Both the position numbers and the translations under genes were made by a program. Positions 35,696 to 44,464 of a DNA stretch of 64,000 bases are shown one piece after another. Numbering within the stretch: the stretch's first letter is position 1; every line of letters begins with the position of its first letter. The notes beneath the pieces are model-generated. The model was not told the DNA's origin. It did not search any database and saw only the letters and a list, made by a program, of their open reading frames with translations. The DNA comes from Actinomadura viridilutea (GTDB lineage: Bacteria; Actinomycetota; Actinomycetes; Streptosporangiales; Streptosporangiaceae), in the NCBI GenBank assembly GCA_003001795.1, contig PVNI01000016.1, positions 104,241-168,240 on the forward strand. Reading direction: 5' to 3'.

Positions 35696-36232
35696 TCAGG
35701 ACACGCCCAGATCGGCGAGCGTGAAGGGGTGGCGGTACTCCAGCCCCTCGGCGGCGATGTTCTGCGCGGCGCCGCGTTCCACGATCGTGGCGACCGCGAC
35801 GACCTCGGCGCCCGCCTCCCGCAGCGCCCGCACGGCCGTCAGCACCGAGGAGCCGGTCGTGGAGGTGTCCTCGACGGCGAGCACGCGGCGGCCCGCCACG
35901 TCCGGGCCCTCGATGCGGCGCTGCAGACCGTGCGCCTTGCCCTCCTTGCGGACCACGAACGCGTCCAGGGCGCGGCCGCGGGCGGCCGCGGCGTGCAGCA
36001 TGGCCGTGGCCACCGGGTCGGCGCCGAGCGTGAGCCCGCCGACGGCGTCGTAGTCCAGGTCGGCCGTCACGTCCAGCATCACGCGGCCGACCAGCGGCGC
36101 CACCTCGCCGGACAGGGTGATCCGCCGCAGGTCGACGTACCAGGACGCGCGCCGCCCGGACGACAGCACGAAGTCGCCGTGCACCACGGCCCGCGCTTTG
36201 ATCTCTTTCAGCAGGTCATCGCGATCGCTCAC
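35696..36232 (-). CDS. pyrE: Orotate phosphoribosyltransferase
   Basis: This 178-residue type I PRTase converts orotate and PRPP to OMP in pyrimidine synthesis. The PRPP loop is VLAVEDTSTTGSS (about residue 115), and the substrate region has GLTLGADPVATAM. The length fits the short actinobacterial PyrE. GTG 36232 lies 8 nt after a TAGGGT box, so the transcript may be leaderless. It is not linked to other pyr genes. Confidence 0.94.
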   Translation of the reverse strand: MSDRDDLLKEIKARAVVHGDFVLSSGRRASWYVDLRRITLSGEVAPLVGRVMLDVTADLDYDAVGGLTLGADPVATAMLHAAAARGRALDAFVVRKEGKAHGLQRRIEGPDVAGRRVLAVEDTSTTGSSVLTAVRALREAGAEVVAVATIVERGAAQNIAAEGLEYRHPFTLADLGVS

Positions 36233-36240
36233 AGCCCCCC

Positions 36241-36246
36241 ACCCTA
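36241..36246 (-). promoter_or_regulatory. -10 box, leaderless promoter candidate for pyrE
   Basis: On the minus strand TAGGGT lies 8 nt before the pyrE GTG; no ribosome binding site. Confidence 0.4.
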
Positions 36247-36330
36247 TTCGTGCCGCTCCGCCCCCTCATGACCGCGCCGTCCCATGTAGCGTGGCGGGAA
36301 AGCGCCTCGGGGCGGTAGGAGGTGGAGGCA

Positions 36331-36831
36331 ATGACGCCCGGGACCATCGTGCTGTTGCACACCCCGCACGCCACCGCCGACATGTGGGGGGACCTGCCCG
36401 AGGCGCTGCGCTCGCACGGGCTGGACGTGGTCGCGCCCGACGTCCAGGGCGAGGACGGGACGCGGTACGTGGCGCGCGCGTCGCTCATCATCGCCGCGAC
36501 GGCGCCGACCGCGCCGCTGGTGCTGGTCGGGCACGGCGCGGCGGGTCCGCTGCTCCCGGGCGTGGCGCTCGCGCAGCGCGCCGCGCACCGCAAGATCGGC
36601 GCGTACGTCTTCGTCGACGCCGACCTGCCGCGTCCCCTCACGGACGGCCACGGCCTGCCGATGCCGCCCGACTGGCCCGAGGCGCCGTGCGGCTACCTGC
36701 GCACCCGCTCGGCGCGCGACGAGCACGACCGGGCGGCGCGCGAGGCGCGGCTGCGCGGCTGGCCCGTCGTGGAGCAGACGCCGCCGACGGACGTCGCCCA
36801 GGCGTTCACCCAGCTGATCGCCGCCCTGTGA
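36331..36831 (+). CDS. Alpha/beta-hydrolase-fold protein lacking the nucleophile
   Basis: This 166-residue protein has the start of an alpha/beta hydrolase fold (IVLLHTPHATADMWGDL, oxyanion-type HG region replaced by HTP) and the nucleophile elbow VLVGHGAAGP. The usual G-x-S-x-G Ser is Gly. It is also much shorter than true hydrolases and lacks an evident acid/His pair. It is probably a binding or structural protein rather than an enzyme. ATG 36331 follows GGAGG at 8 nt; GTG 36322 is an alternative. Convergent with the TPR gene. Confidence 0.72.
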   Translation: MTPGTIVLLHTPHATADMWGDLPEALRSHGLDVVAPDVQGEDGTRYVARASLIIAATAPTAPLVLVGHGAAGPLLPGVALAQRAAHRKIGAYVFVDADLPRPLTDGHGLPMPPDWPEAPCGYLRTRSARDEHDRAAREARLRGWPVVEQTPPTDVAQAFTQLIAAL

Positions 36832-36844
36832 CGGCGGGACGGCG

Positions 36845-37528
36845 TCAGGTGCCGTTCTTCAGCAGGTCGTCGAGGAGGGCGTCGTAGTCGTCCTCGGCGC
36901 GGCCGAGGTCGACCCGGGCCCGGTAGCGCAGCCGCAGCAGGGCCTCCAGGCTGTCCTCGGCGAGGGCCACGTCCTCGGGGCCGGGCTCGTCGGACGCGGC
37001 GGGCCGGTCGGGGGCGTCGCCGGCGCCGACCGCCTTCCCCGCGGTCGCCGCCTCCGACCCCGCGCCCATGCCGGTGCCCACCGCGCTGTCGCGCAGCGCC
37101 AGCACCACGTCGGCGCCCGCGGTGGCCCACTCGTGCGCCCCGGCCGCGTCCCCGTGGGCGTACAGGACCTCCGCGACCGCCCGGTACACCTCGGGGTCGC
37201 GCGGTTCGTCCGCGCGGATCTCCTCGACCAGCGTGCGCGCCTCGTCGGCGCGGCCCAGCTCGAACAGCGCGTCGGCCAGGTAGGCGCGGGGGTCGCCGTA
37301 GGCCTCCCCGCCGTCCTCGATGGCCTTGCGGTACAGCTCCGCGGCCTTGTCGTGACGGCCCGCGTGCTGCCACTGCTCTCCCGCCCGCAGCAGCACCTTG
37401 GCGCGTGACACGCCGCCGGAGACCGTCTCGGCGAGCTCCGAGAGCCGCAGCGCCGCGGCGACGTGGTCGCCCGTGCGCAGGGTGTCGAACTCCAGGTCGT
37501 CGAGATCGTCTTCCGTCACATGGGTCAC
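36845..37528 (-). CDS. TPR repeat protein
   Basis: This 227-residue soluble protein is built of tetratricopeptide-like helical pairs (about 20-150; for example GRHDKAAELYRKAIEDGG and AYLADALFELGRADEA). An acidic, Ala/Gly-rich linker and a C-terminal helix with many Asp/Glu follow. TPRs mediate protein contacts; no partner is evident. The GTG start lies 6 nt after a TAGCGT box. Convergent with the hydrolase-fold gene, leaving only 13 nt between stops. Confidence 0.82.
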   Translation of the reverse strand: MTHVTEDDLDDLEFDTLRTGDHVAAALRLSELAETVSGGVSRAKVLLRAGEQWQHAGRHDKAAELYRKAIEDGGEAYGDPRAYLADALFELGRADEARTLVEEIRADEPRDPEVYRAVAEVLYAHGDAAGAHEWATAGADVVLALRDSAVGTGMGAGSEAATAGKAVGAGDAPDRPAASDEPGPEDVALAEDSLEALLRLRYRARVDLGRAEDDYDALLDDLLKNGT

Positions 37529-37534
37529 GCCTCA

Positions 37535-37540
37535 ACGCTA
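37535..37540 (-). promoter_or_regulatory. -10 box, leaderless promoter candidate for TPR gene
   Basis: On the minus strand TAGCGT lies 6 nt before the GTG start at 37528. Confidence 0.4.
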
Positions 37541-37668
37541 CCCGTCGCTCGGCGAACGAAGCGGGTGAATCGAGATGATCGTGAATTACCTACGCGTTCA
37601 GGCGACGACTCCGCCGATCGGACCGGACGCCCGCGCCGCGCCGCCCGCCGCGTCGGCGCCGGAGCGGC

Positions 37669-39231
37669 TCAGCGGCGGGAGCGTTCGAGGGCGTCCCAGA
37701 AGCCGCGGCGCAGCGCGTGCCGCACCTCGTCGTGCAGCAGGAAGTCGATCGGCAGCGAGGAGCCCTGCAGCAGGCGGGCCTCCAGGTCGGACGGCATCCG
37801 CGGCTTGCGGGCCAGCACGGCCTCCAGCCACAGCGCGGGCGCGTCCCGGGCGACGGACTCGCCGAAGTCCTGCCCCTCCTGGTGGGCGGCCTTGACCGCG
37901 TCGGCCAGCGTGGGCGTGTTCTTCTGGGCCGGCACCGGCGCGAGCTGCTGCGGGCCGGTGTACGGCCCGACCGGCTGCCCGGTCGCGGCGGACGGGCTGA
38001 ACTGCGAGCCGGCGGTGCTCTGCGGCGCGGTGGTCTGCGCGGCCGGAGCGGGCTGCAGCGGCCCGGTGGTGGAGGACGACTGCGGCGGCGCGCCCGCGCC
38101 GGGCCCCGAGGCCGGCCCCGGGGTGTAGCCGCCCGTCCCCGACCCGAGGTCGGCGTTGGAGCCCAGGTTCGGCGCGCCGGACGTCCCGAGACCGGAGCCC
38201 GAGCCGATCCCGGCGGAGGAGCCGAGCCCGGAGGGCGAGCCGACGCCGGAGCCGAGCGACCCCGGGCCCGAGCCGAGCGCCGGACGCGGGGCCGTGTCGG
38301 AGGACCCGGGCTTGGCGGCGCCGACGCCCGCCCCGGCTCCCGACCCGAGGCCCGACGGCAGGCCGGACGGCGACGCGCCGCCCGCGCCCAGCCCGGACGT
38401 CGAACCGACGCCGCCGCCGATGCCGTAGGCGCCCGTCGATCCCCCGCCGGACCCGGACGACGGCCCCGACGACCCGGAGGACCCGGACGACGTCGACGAG
38501 CCCGCCGACGAGCCCGACGAGCCCGTCGACGAGCCGGACAGCTGCGGCGGACCGGTCAGCGGCGTCGACGGCGGCGGGCCTCCGGGCGAGACGCTCTGCA
38601 GCGGCCCGAGCGCGCCGCCCGCGCCCGATCCGCTGCCGTGCCCGTTGGACAGCGGCCCGGCGGGCAGGCCCGACGAGCCCGTGGACGACTCCACGCCCGC
38701 CAGCAGGTTGACGTAGGGGCGCAGCTGCCCGGCGCCGAGCTCGATGAGGTCGTCGCACTCCTGACGCAGCACCCGCGAAATGGTCCAGTTGCCGTCGACC
38801 GCCACGTGCACGACGGTCACGCGGACGCCGAGGTCCTGCGCGTCCGCCACCACCTGGGCCAGGTCCTCGTCGCCGCTGACGATCACCGCGTCGGCCAGCG
38901 CGCCGTTGCGCGCCAGCGTCATCAGGTCGCGGTGGATCTCGGTGTCGACGCCCTCGCGGCGGCCGGGGCGGATGCGGCCGAGACGCAGCTTGAGCCCGGG
39001 CAGGTCGGCCAGCGCCTCGTGCTCGGGGGAGCGGCGGCCCTCGACCGTCGCCTCGTACCAGTAGCAGCGCAGCAGCGGCAGGCCCGTCCGCTCGCGGGCC
39101 AGCTCGCCCAGCAGCTGCAGCAGGCCGCCGAAGTCCCAGGAAACGGTTTCCCTATGGCGTGTGCCGTGCACCGCCATGGCGCCGTCCGCCAGCAGATAGC
39201 CGGCGTCCACGAACAGCGCGCAGCGATCCAT
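37669..39231 (-). CDS. NYN domain (PIN-like) protein with long low-complexity linker
   Basis: This 520-residue protein has three parts. The N-terminal NYN domain (about 1-165) has the acidic residues of PIN-like nucleases: D9 in FVDAGY, D96 in the VDTEIHRDL segment, and D121/D123 in VSGDEDLAQVV. The linker (about 181-410) is almost only Gly, Ser, Pro, Ala and Thr. The C-terminal domain (about 410-520) is charged and helical, ending in RRGFWDALERSRR. NYN proteins are predicted metal-dependent RNases in RNA processing. The linker could drive condensation or simply act as a spacer. ATG follows GAGGAAAGG. Confidence 0.85.
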   Translation of the reverse strand: MDRCALFVDAGYLLADGAMAVHGTRHRETVSWDFGGLLQLLGELARERTGLPLLRCYWYEATVEGRRSPEHEALADLPGLKLRLGRIRPGRREGVDTEIHRDLMTLARNGALADAVIVSGDEDLAQVVADAQDLGVRVTVVHVAVDGNWTISRVLRQECDDLIELGAGQLRPYVNLLAGVESSTGSSGLPAGPLSNGHGSGSGAGGALGPLQSVSPGGPPPSTPLTGPPQLSGSSTGSSGSSAGSSTSSGSSGSSGPSSGSGGGSTGAYGIGGGVGSTSGLGAGGASPSGLPSGLGSGAGAGVGAAKPGSSDTAPRPALGSGPGSLGSGVGSPSGLGSSAGIGSGSGLGTSGAPNLGSNADLGSGTGGYTPGPASGPGAGAPPQSSSTTGPLQPAPAAQTTAPQSTAGSQFSPSAATGQPVGPYTGPQQLAPVPAQKNTPTLADAVKAAHQEGQDFGESVARDAPALWLEAVLARKPRMPSDLEARLLQGSSLPIDFLLHDEVRHALRRGFWDALERSRR

Positions 39232-39609
39232 GCGGCACCGCCTTTCCTCAACACGGGACCTCTCCGGGAACCCACTCCGCTGTCAGGTTCTCGGGGGGCG
39301 GCCATCTCGGGCGGCCCGCCTTCCTGCTCTGCGGGACGTGAGTCGGCGAAGAAGAACCCGGCGCCTATAGCGTAGTGAAAGCCGCTGGCCACGTAAGCCC
39401 ATACGGCGATTCGCCACTCTTTCATGACAGGTGGACGCGCGCGAGTCCACGAGGCGGCGAATCCGGCGGGTCGGCCGCCCCACCCTGGTTCCGAGGACTG
39501 TCAGCGCGGGACGCTACCAGCCGTTCCGGTCTGTCCATAATGCTTCCGCATGATCTTTACGCGCGGAGTCGGCTTCGCGGTTCAGTCGTGAAGCCTCGGT
39601 AACCCGGGC
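39232..39609. other. Intergenic region upstream of the NYN gene
   Basis: 378 bases. A frame opening MKEWRIAVWAYVASG on the minus strand (39425) looks protein-like for about 30 codons and has a hydrophobic run. It then runs through the NYN gene out of frame without a stop, so I do not accept it as a gene. The promoter of the NYN gene should be here. Confidence 0.4.
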
Positions 39610-42090
39610 TTAACCGCGCGTGGTCGCGACGGTCACGACTCCCGGAAGGCAGGCGTCCCGGCCGGCGTGGAAGGTCAGCGTTCGGTAATTGCGTGGAAAC
39701 GCCGAGAAGTCATCGACGTCCACCCCGAAGGAAAGCCCGGGGCCGACGGCGCCGCGCGCGGAGCCGTCGAAAACGTTGCCGGGGTCGCGGTCGCCCGCGG
39801 CGGGCACCAGCGGCCGCCCGTCCAGCAGCAGCCGGTCGCCGGACAGGTCGGCGTCGCCCTCCCAGACCACCGCGCCGACACGGCCGGGCCGCCCCGCGGC
39901 GAGCAGGCCGCCCACCGGCGCGTCGAGCCGCCGCCGCGCGTCGAGCACCGGCGCCCGCCGGGCCCGCACCGCGTCGAGCACCATGGCCTGCCGGTGCGGC
40001 GCGTCGGGGGACGCGACGACCACGACCAGCGCCCAGCCCGCGTACCGGCCCGCGCCGGTGCGCAGCGGCGGGTCCGCGCACCACCACACGCCGCCGCCGT
40101 GCCGCCGCACCAGCGCGGTCACGTCGGCGAACGCCTGGTAGACCGGGCCGACGGGCAGCCGCCCGCGGCTCACCTCGGCGGCGCGGACCGTCCGGTACGA
40201 CGTGCCGGGCGGCCGCAGCTTCACGGTGACGGGGCCGCGGGGGCGCGCCGTGCCCGACCAGTACAGCCCCGCCCACAGGACGGTCGACTTCTCCGGCAGC
40301 CGCACGCGGGCGGCGCTGGATGCTCTCGTCGCGGCCGCGCGGTCTTGGTCGAGCGGGCGCATCCGCCACCAGTCGTTGTCGCGCCTGTGCCCCGTGCGGC
40401 GCAGCGTGCGTCGGCAGTCGGGACGGCTCATGTCGCAGGTCAGCAGCGCGTTGCCCGCGTGGACGGTGTGCAGGCGGCCGTCCGCGGCGAAGCGGGCGGG
40501 CAGTCCCGCTCGCGTCACGCCGTGCGGTGCGCGGGCCGCGCCGAGGCGCATCCCGCCCGAGGACACCGTGACCGTCGGCGCCGCGCCGTACGGCGCCGAC
40601 GCGGCCACATATACGCGGAGGTATGCGGACACGGCGGCGCCCGGCGGCAGCGGCGCGCGCGTGCATCGCACCCGGGCGGCGCGCCCCGGCGTCCGGCCCC
40701 TGCGCGGGCGGCACCGCCAGCCGTCACCCGATGAACGCGCCGCGGTGGACCGCGCCGCGCGGCGTCCCGTCGCGCCGCCCGCGTACGCCACACCGGGCGG
40801 CAGATCGACGTCCGCGACCAAGGCGCCGGTGAGGCTCGCGCCGTCATTGCGGACCGAAAACGCCACGATGCCGCGTTCATCGCGCAGCAACGCGCCGACC
40901 ACGCCGATGCGCGTCACCAGCCGTTCCCCAGGAGGCCGCGGCCGCACTGCGGGAGGATTCGGCGCGGGCGACGGCCTCACCACGGATCCTGCGCGGCCCG
41001 CCCGCGGTGGGCCCCCGACCGGCGCAGTGACCGGGGACGACGGCGCGGCCTCGGACGCCGGCAGGTCGGCGGGCGGCGTCGGACTCGGCGCGGGGCGGGG
41101 CGGGCCGCCCGGAGATTCGTGCGCCGGCCGGATCGACTCGTCCCCCGACACCAGGATCAGACCGAGGACCACCGCCGCCGCCAGCGCCGCGGCCGCGCCG
41201 CCGAGCACCTGTTGACGTCTCGTCGGCCGCTGCGGGAAGCCGAACACGCCGCCGCCCTGCGCGGCGCCCGTGTAGGCGCCGGCCGCCGCGCCCAGCACCA
41301 GCGGGCCGACGACCTCGCGCAGCGCCGAGCCCACGGCGGCCAGCTCGGCGGCGACCGCCGCGCAGCGTTCGCAGCCGTCGAGGTGGCGTCGGACGGCACG
41401 CGACTCGCGCCTGGACGAGCCGCCGCGCACGTGCGCGCCCAGCTTCCCCAGCACCGCACGGCACTCCTCAGCCGGCCGGGACGCGGCGGCACCCGCACCC
41501 GAGGGGGAGGCGTCCATGTCCTCCGCGGGCAGGTGCAACCGCAGGTACGCCTGCCGCAGTCCCTCGCGCGCCCGGTGCGCCAGCGCCGCCGCGCCGTCGG
41601 GAGTGAGGCCGAGCAGCGGCGCCACCTCCGCGGGTTCGGCGCCCTCGACCTCCGTGTGCCACAGCACCGTCCGCCAGCGCTCGGGCAGCGACCGGAAGGC
41701 GCGCGCGACCATCGAGCGCTCCAGCCCCTCCAGCGCCGGGTCGGCGAACGGGGCGCCCGGGTCGTCCTCCTCGCTCCGGTCGGTCGGCCGTCGCTCGCTC
41801 CGGCGCCGGTCGTCGACGGTGCGGCGGACCGCGGTGAGCAGGTACGGCCGGAACTCCGCGCGGGGTCCGCCACCGCGGCGCAGCGCGTCCAGCACCTTGG
41901 CGAACGCCTCCCGCACCACGTCCTCGGCGGCGCCGGCGCCGGTCAGGTGCCGCGCCAGCGTCCGCGCCGCTGCCGCATGCCGCTCGTACAGCGTCGCGGA
42001 GGCCGATGAGTCCCCGGCGCGGACGCGCGAGATCAGTGCCGCGTCGCTCGACTCCTCCGCGGTCGGGTCCGGCGACGCGGCGTCGCTCAC
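39610..42090 (-). CDS. ECF sigma factor fused to anti-sigma zinc finger, membrane helix and surface domain
   Basis: One continuous 826-residue frame. Sigma region 2 spans about 15-95 and sigma region 4 about 125-182 (SLPERWRTVLWHTEVEG, then the TPDGAAALAHRAREGLRQAY helix). An anti-sigma zinc-finger motif HLDGCERC (His 236, Cys 240, Cys 243) comes next. A membrane helix (about 296-315) precedes a Pro-rich spacer and a roughly 480-residue extracytoplasmic beta-rich part with DUF11-like (about 430-470) and further adhesin-like segments. Sigma factors with C-terminal zinc-finger/TM extensions are described as ECF groups in actinobacteria. The GTG start follows GGGAGG at 5 nt. No separate anti-sigma gene is present. 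Confidence 0.85.
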   Translation of the reverse strand: MSDAASPDPTAEESSDAALISRVRAGDSSASATLYERHAAAARTLARHLTGAGAAEDVVREAFAKVLDALRRGGGPRAEFRPYLLTAVRRTVDDRRRSERRPTDRSEEDDPGAPFADPALEGLERSMVARAFRSLPERWRTVLWHTEVEGAEPAEVAPLLGLTPDGAAALAHRAREGLRQAYLRLHLPAEDMDASPSGAGAAASRPAEECRAVLGKLGAHVRGGSSRRESRAVRRHLDGCERCAAVAAELAAVGSALREVVGPLVLGAAAGAYTGAAQGGGVFGFPQRPTRRQQVLGGAAAALAAAVVLGLILVSGDESIRPAHESPGGPPRPAPSPTPPADLPASEAAPSSPVTAPVGGPPRAGRAGSVVRPSPAPNPPAVRPRPPGERLVTRIGVVGALLRDERGIVAFSVRNDGASLTGALVADVDLPPGVAYAGGATGRRAARSTAARSSGDGWRCRPRRGRTPGRAARVRCTRAPLPPGAAVSAYLRVYVAASAPYGAAPTVTVSSGGMRLGAARAPHGVTRAGLPARFAADGRLHTVHAGNALLTCDMSRPDCRRTLRRTGHRRDNDWWRMRPLDQDRAAATRASSAARVRLPEKSTVLWAGLYWSGTARPRGPVTVKLRPPGTSYRTVRAAEVSRGRLPVGPVYQAFADVTALVRRHGGGVWWCADPPLRTGAGRYAGWALVVVVASPDAPHRQAMVLDAVRARRAPVLDARRRLDAPVGGLLAAGRPGRVGAVVWEGDADLSGDRLLLDGRPLVPAAGDRDPGNVFDGSARGAVGPGLSFGVDVDDFSAFPRNYRTLTFHAGRDACLPGVVTVATTRG

Positions 42091-42477
42091 GAAGACCTCC
42101 CAGCCCGTCGAGGCGATCCCCTTGCCGGGGGAGCGCCGTCCATCGACCACTCTTTGTAACTCTACTGACACGCTACGTCGCGGAAAAGGATTCTGCAAAG
42201 CGCGTCATGACCGAACGGATTCGCGGTCTTGAACCTGTGAGGACGCAGCCGCGGGCCGGTCCCGCGGCGAACGGTGGCCGGAAGGAGCGGCCTCGGCGGA
42301 CCCGGGCGGCGGGCTCACCGGCGGCCGCGCGGTCCGTCATCGAGGCACGGGTGTTCCGTGAATGCCTCGAGCGGTGCAACGCGCCGGGAGGGGCGCGCCG
42401 TCATATGAGCGTGCGGACGCCGTCAGCGTCGGCAGCCCCGACGAGGGGGCGGGGCAGGCGCCGATGGCCCGGACGGG
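42091..42477. other. Intergenic region upstream of the sigma-fusion gene
   Basis: Together with the hairpin at 42478-42511 this fills 439 bases between the PhoD-like gene and the sigma-fusion gene. Its TTTGTAACTCTACTGACACG portion near 42155 is AT-richer and may include the sigma gene's promoter. No gene is evident. Confidence 0.4.
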
Positions 42478-42511
42478 GCGTCCGTTCCGCTGGAGCGGGC
42501 GGAACGGACGC
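42478..42511 (-). terminator. Hairpin terminator of PhoD-like gene
   Basis: A perfect 13-bp stem GCGTCCGTTCCGC / GCGGAACGGACGC with an 8-nt loop starts 19 nt after the minus-strand stop. No U tract on that strand. Confidence 0.65.
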
Positions 42512-42529
42512 TCCTTCTGCACTCGCAGG

Positions 42530-44161
42530 TCAGCCCGTGACCAGCCGGACGCTGTGCAGCTCCAACAGCTCGGTCGCGGTGCGCGGCGTGCGCCAGCGCA
42601 CTCGGCAGTCCCGGCCGGACAGCTCCACCGTCGCGATCGCGTTGGAGAACCACGGCCCGTCGGTGATGCGCCACCGCAGCGGCGGCGGCGCCACCCCGGC
42701 CAGCCGCCGGAGCAGCCGGAACGGCGGAGCCGTGGCCCGCAAGCAGGCGATCTTGTTGGCCCACCGGAACCGGCCCGCCAGCGGATTGCGGAACGGCGAG
42801 CACACGATCTGCGCGATCGCCGACTGCGTGTCGTCCGGGACGGTGACCCGCGCGAGGTAGGAGTAGTGGATGTCGCCGGACAGGAACGCGATGCTCGCCG
42901 GGGCGGCGCCGCGTTCGCCGCGCGCCACCGCGAGCACGTCCTCGGCCACCGCCCGGAACGACGCGTCGAACGCGGCCCAGTGCTCCAGGTCGGCGGCCTG
43001 CCGCATCGTCTCGGCGAACCGGGCGGCGCGCTTCCCCCAGGCGCCGTCCGCCACCGCCTCGTTCCACGCCTCGGCGTTGTGGATCGTCGACGGCAGCAGG
43101 TACGGCAGGGAGCTGGCGATGAGCAGGTGGTCGCGGCCGCCCCGGCACTGCTCGTCCAGCCAGCGGAACTCCTCGTCGTCGAGCATCGCGCGGCGCTCGG
43201 GCGTCAGCAGCCGGGAGCAGCGGCTGTCCACGACGATGAGGCGGGTGCCGCCCCAGTCCCGCACGTAGCTCCACCGCGTGGACGACGGCTCGCGGTCGGC
43301 CCGCTCGGCGAACTCGTCCAGCACCTTCGCGCCGTCGCCGTGGTCCTCGGACGCCGCGCGCACCGCCTTGTACACCGGATCGGCCGCGCGCTCGGCCGGC
43401 GACAGGTTCCCGAGGTGCTGGTAGATCCAGTAGGAGCCGATGCCGCCGACGATGCGCTCCCGCCACCACGGCTGCGCCTGCATGCGCCGACGCCAGGCGT
43501 AGGAGGTGTTCCAGTCGTCGCGGACGTCGTGGTCGTCGAAGACGGTGAACGTGGGGACGGTCGACAGCAGCCAGCGCACGGCCGCGTCCTCGCGCCAGGC
43601 CAGCCGGTACAGGTAGGTGTACTCCTCGAAGTCGGCCAGCTCGTCGCGGGGTTCCCCGTCGGGGCCGCGGCGTCGCGCGATGAACGCGCGCATCTCGTCA
43701 CTGAGCTCGTCGGCGTACACCTGGTCGCCGATCATCAGCAGCGCGTCCGGCCGCTCGCCGCCGCGCGCCACCGTGTGGGCGTAGGCCGCGAGCGCGTCCA
43801 GTCCATGCCGGTTCGTCCGGTCGGGCGCGCGGCGGCAGGAACCGAACGCGATCTTCAGCGTGTCGCCCGGGCCGGGCGCCGGCGTGCGGATCGTGCTCGG
43901 GGGAAAGGACGACCCCTCCTCGGGCCAGACCCGCTCGCCGTCGATCAGCACTTCGTACGGCACCTCGGAGCCGGGCTCCAGGCCGTCGACGTCGACCAGG
44001 GCGTAGTGGTGCCCGTGCACGGTGAACGTCTGCGCCGAGGCGTCCACACCGTGCCCCCCGGCGACGACGCGCACCTCGCAGGGGCGATCGGTTTCGACCC
44101 AGACGGTGGCGGTGCGCTCTTCCACGTGCCTGAGCAAGGGCCCGAGTACCAAAGCGGTCAT
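42530..44161 (-). CDS. PhoD-like metallophosphatase (alkaline phosphatase D family)
   Basis: This 543-residue protein has an N-terminal beta-sandwich (about 1-95) and a PhoD metallophosphatase core (about 100-470). Metal-ligand motifs are FGSCRRAPD, MIGDQVYADE, FDDHDVRDDWN and LSGDIHYSYL. PhoD enzymes are Ca/Fe phosphodiesterases/monoesterases, usually exported by Tat. This one has no signal peptide and starts directly at the sandwich domain, so it appears cytosolic and its substrate is unclear. The start codon is ATG 44161. Monocistronic. Confidence 0.9.
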   Translation of the reverse strand: MTALVLGPLLRHVEERTATVWVETDRPCEVRVVAGGHGVDASAQTFTVHGHHYALVDVDGLEPGSEVPYEVLIDGERVWPEEGSSFPPSTIRTPAPGPGDTLKIAFGSCRRAPDRTNRHGLDALAAYAHTVARGGERPDALLMIGDQVYADELSDEMRAFIARRRGPDGEPRDELADFEEYTYLYRLAWREDAAVRWLLSTVPTFTVFDDHDVRDDWNTSYAWRRRMQAQPWWRERIVGGIGSYWIYQHLGNLSPAERAADPVYKAVRAASEDHGDGAKVLDEFAERADREPSSTRWSYVRDWGGTRLIVVDSRCSRLLTPERRAMLDDEEFRWLDEQCRGGRDHLLIASSLPYLLPSTIHNAEAWNEAVADGAWGKRAARFAETMRQAADLEHWAAFDASFRAVAEDVLAVARGERGAAPASIAFLSGDIHYSYLARVTVPDDTQSAIAQIVCSPFRNPLAGRFRWANKIACLRATAPPFRLLRRLAGVAPPPLRWRITDGPWFSNAIATVELSGRDCRVRWRTPRTATELLELHSVRLVTG

Positions 44162-44464
44162 ACACGGCTCTCTATCGGACGCGGAACGGCCGTGTCCATC
44201 GCTTCGCCGGTTCGCGGCTCCGGTCTCCGGGCCCGTGCCCAGTTCGTCATTCAGCGTTCACCGCGACGACGCTGTAGGGAGTGGTCGGGGTCGAAGTGGT
44301 GGTGAAGCGCGCGTTGGGCAGGTAACAGGCGTTGACCTCGAGAAGCTTTTGCGCGGGGGCGTCCTAGCGGAGAGGTGTCGAACTGTCAGGCGGTCGCCGC
44401 TGGGGTGTGCAACGGCCATGGAGTCGCACCGTCGTCGCCGCAACGGGATCCGTCGCGGATCCCG
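44162..44464. other. Intergenic region without a recognisable gene
   Basis: About 300 bases between the PhoD-like gene start and the lipoprotein gene stop. On the minus strand a GATAGA box lies about 9 nt before the PhoD-like ATG and could be its -10 element. Nothing else is evident. Confidence 0.35.

Noticed and set aside
38922..39425. Minus-strand frame opening MKEWRIAVWAYVASG with a hydrophobic run
   Set aside because: Only the first 30 codons look protein-like; the rest runs about 300 bases through the NYN gene in another frame with Cys/Ala/Arg-rich noise.
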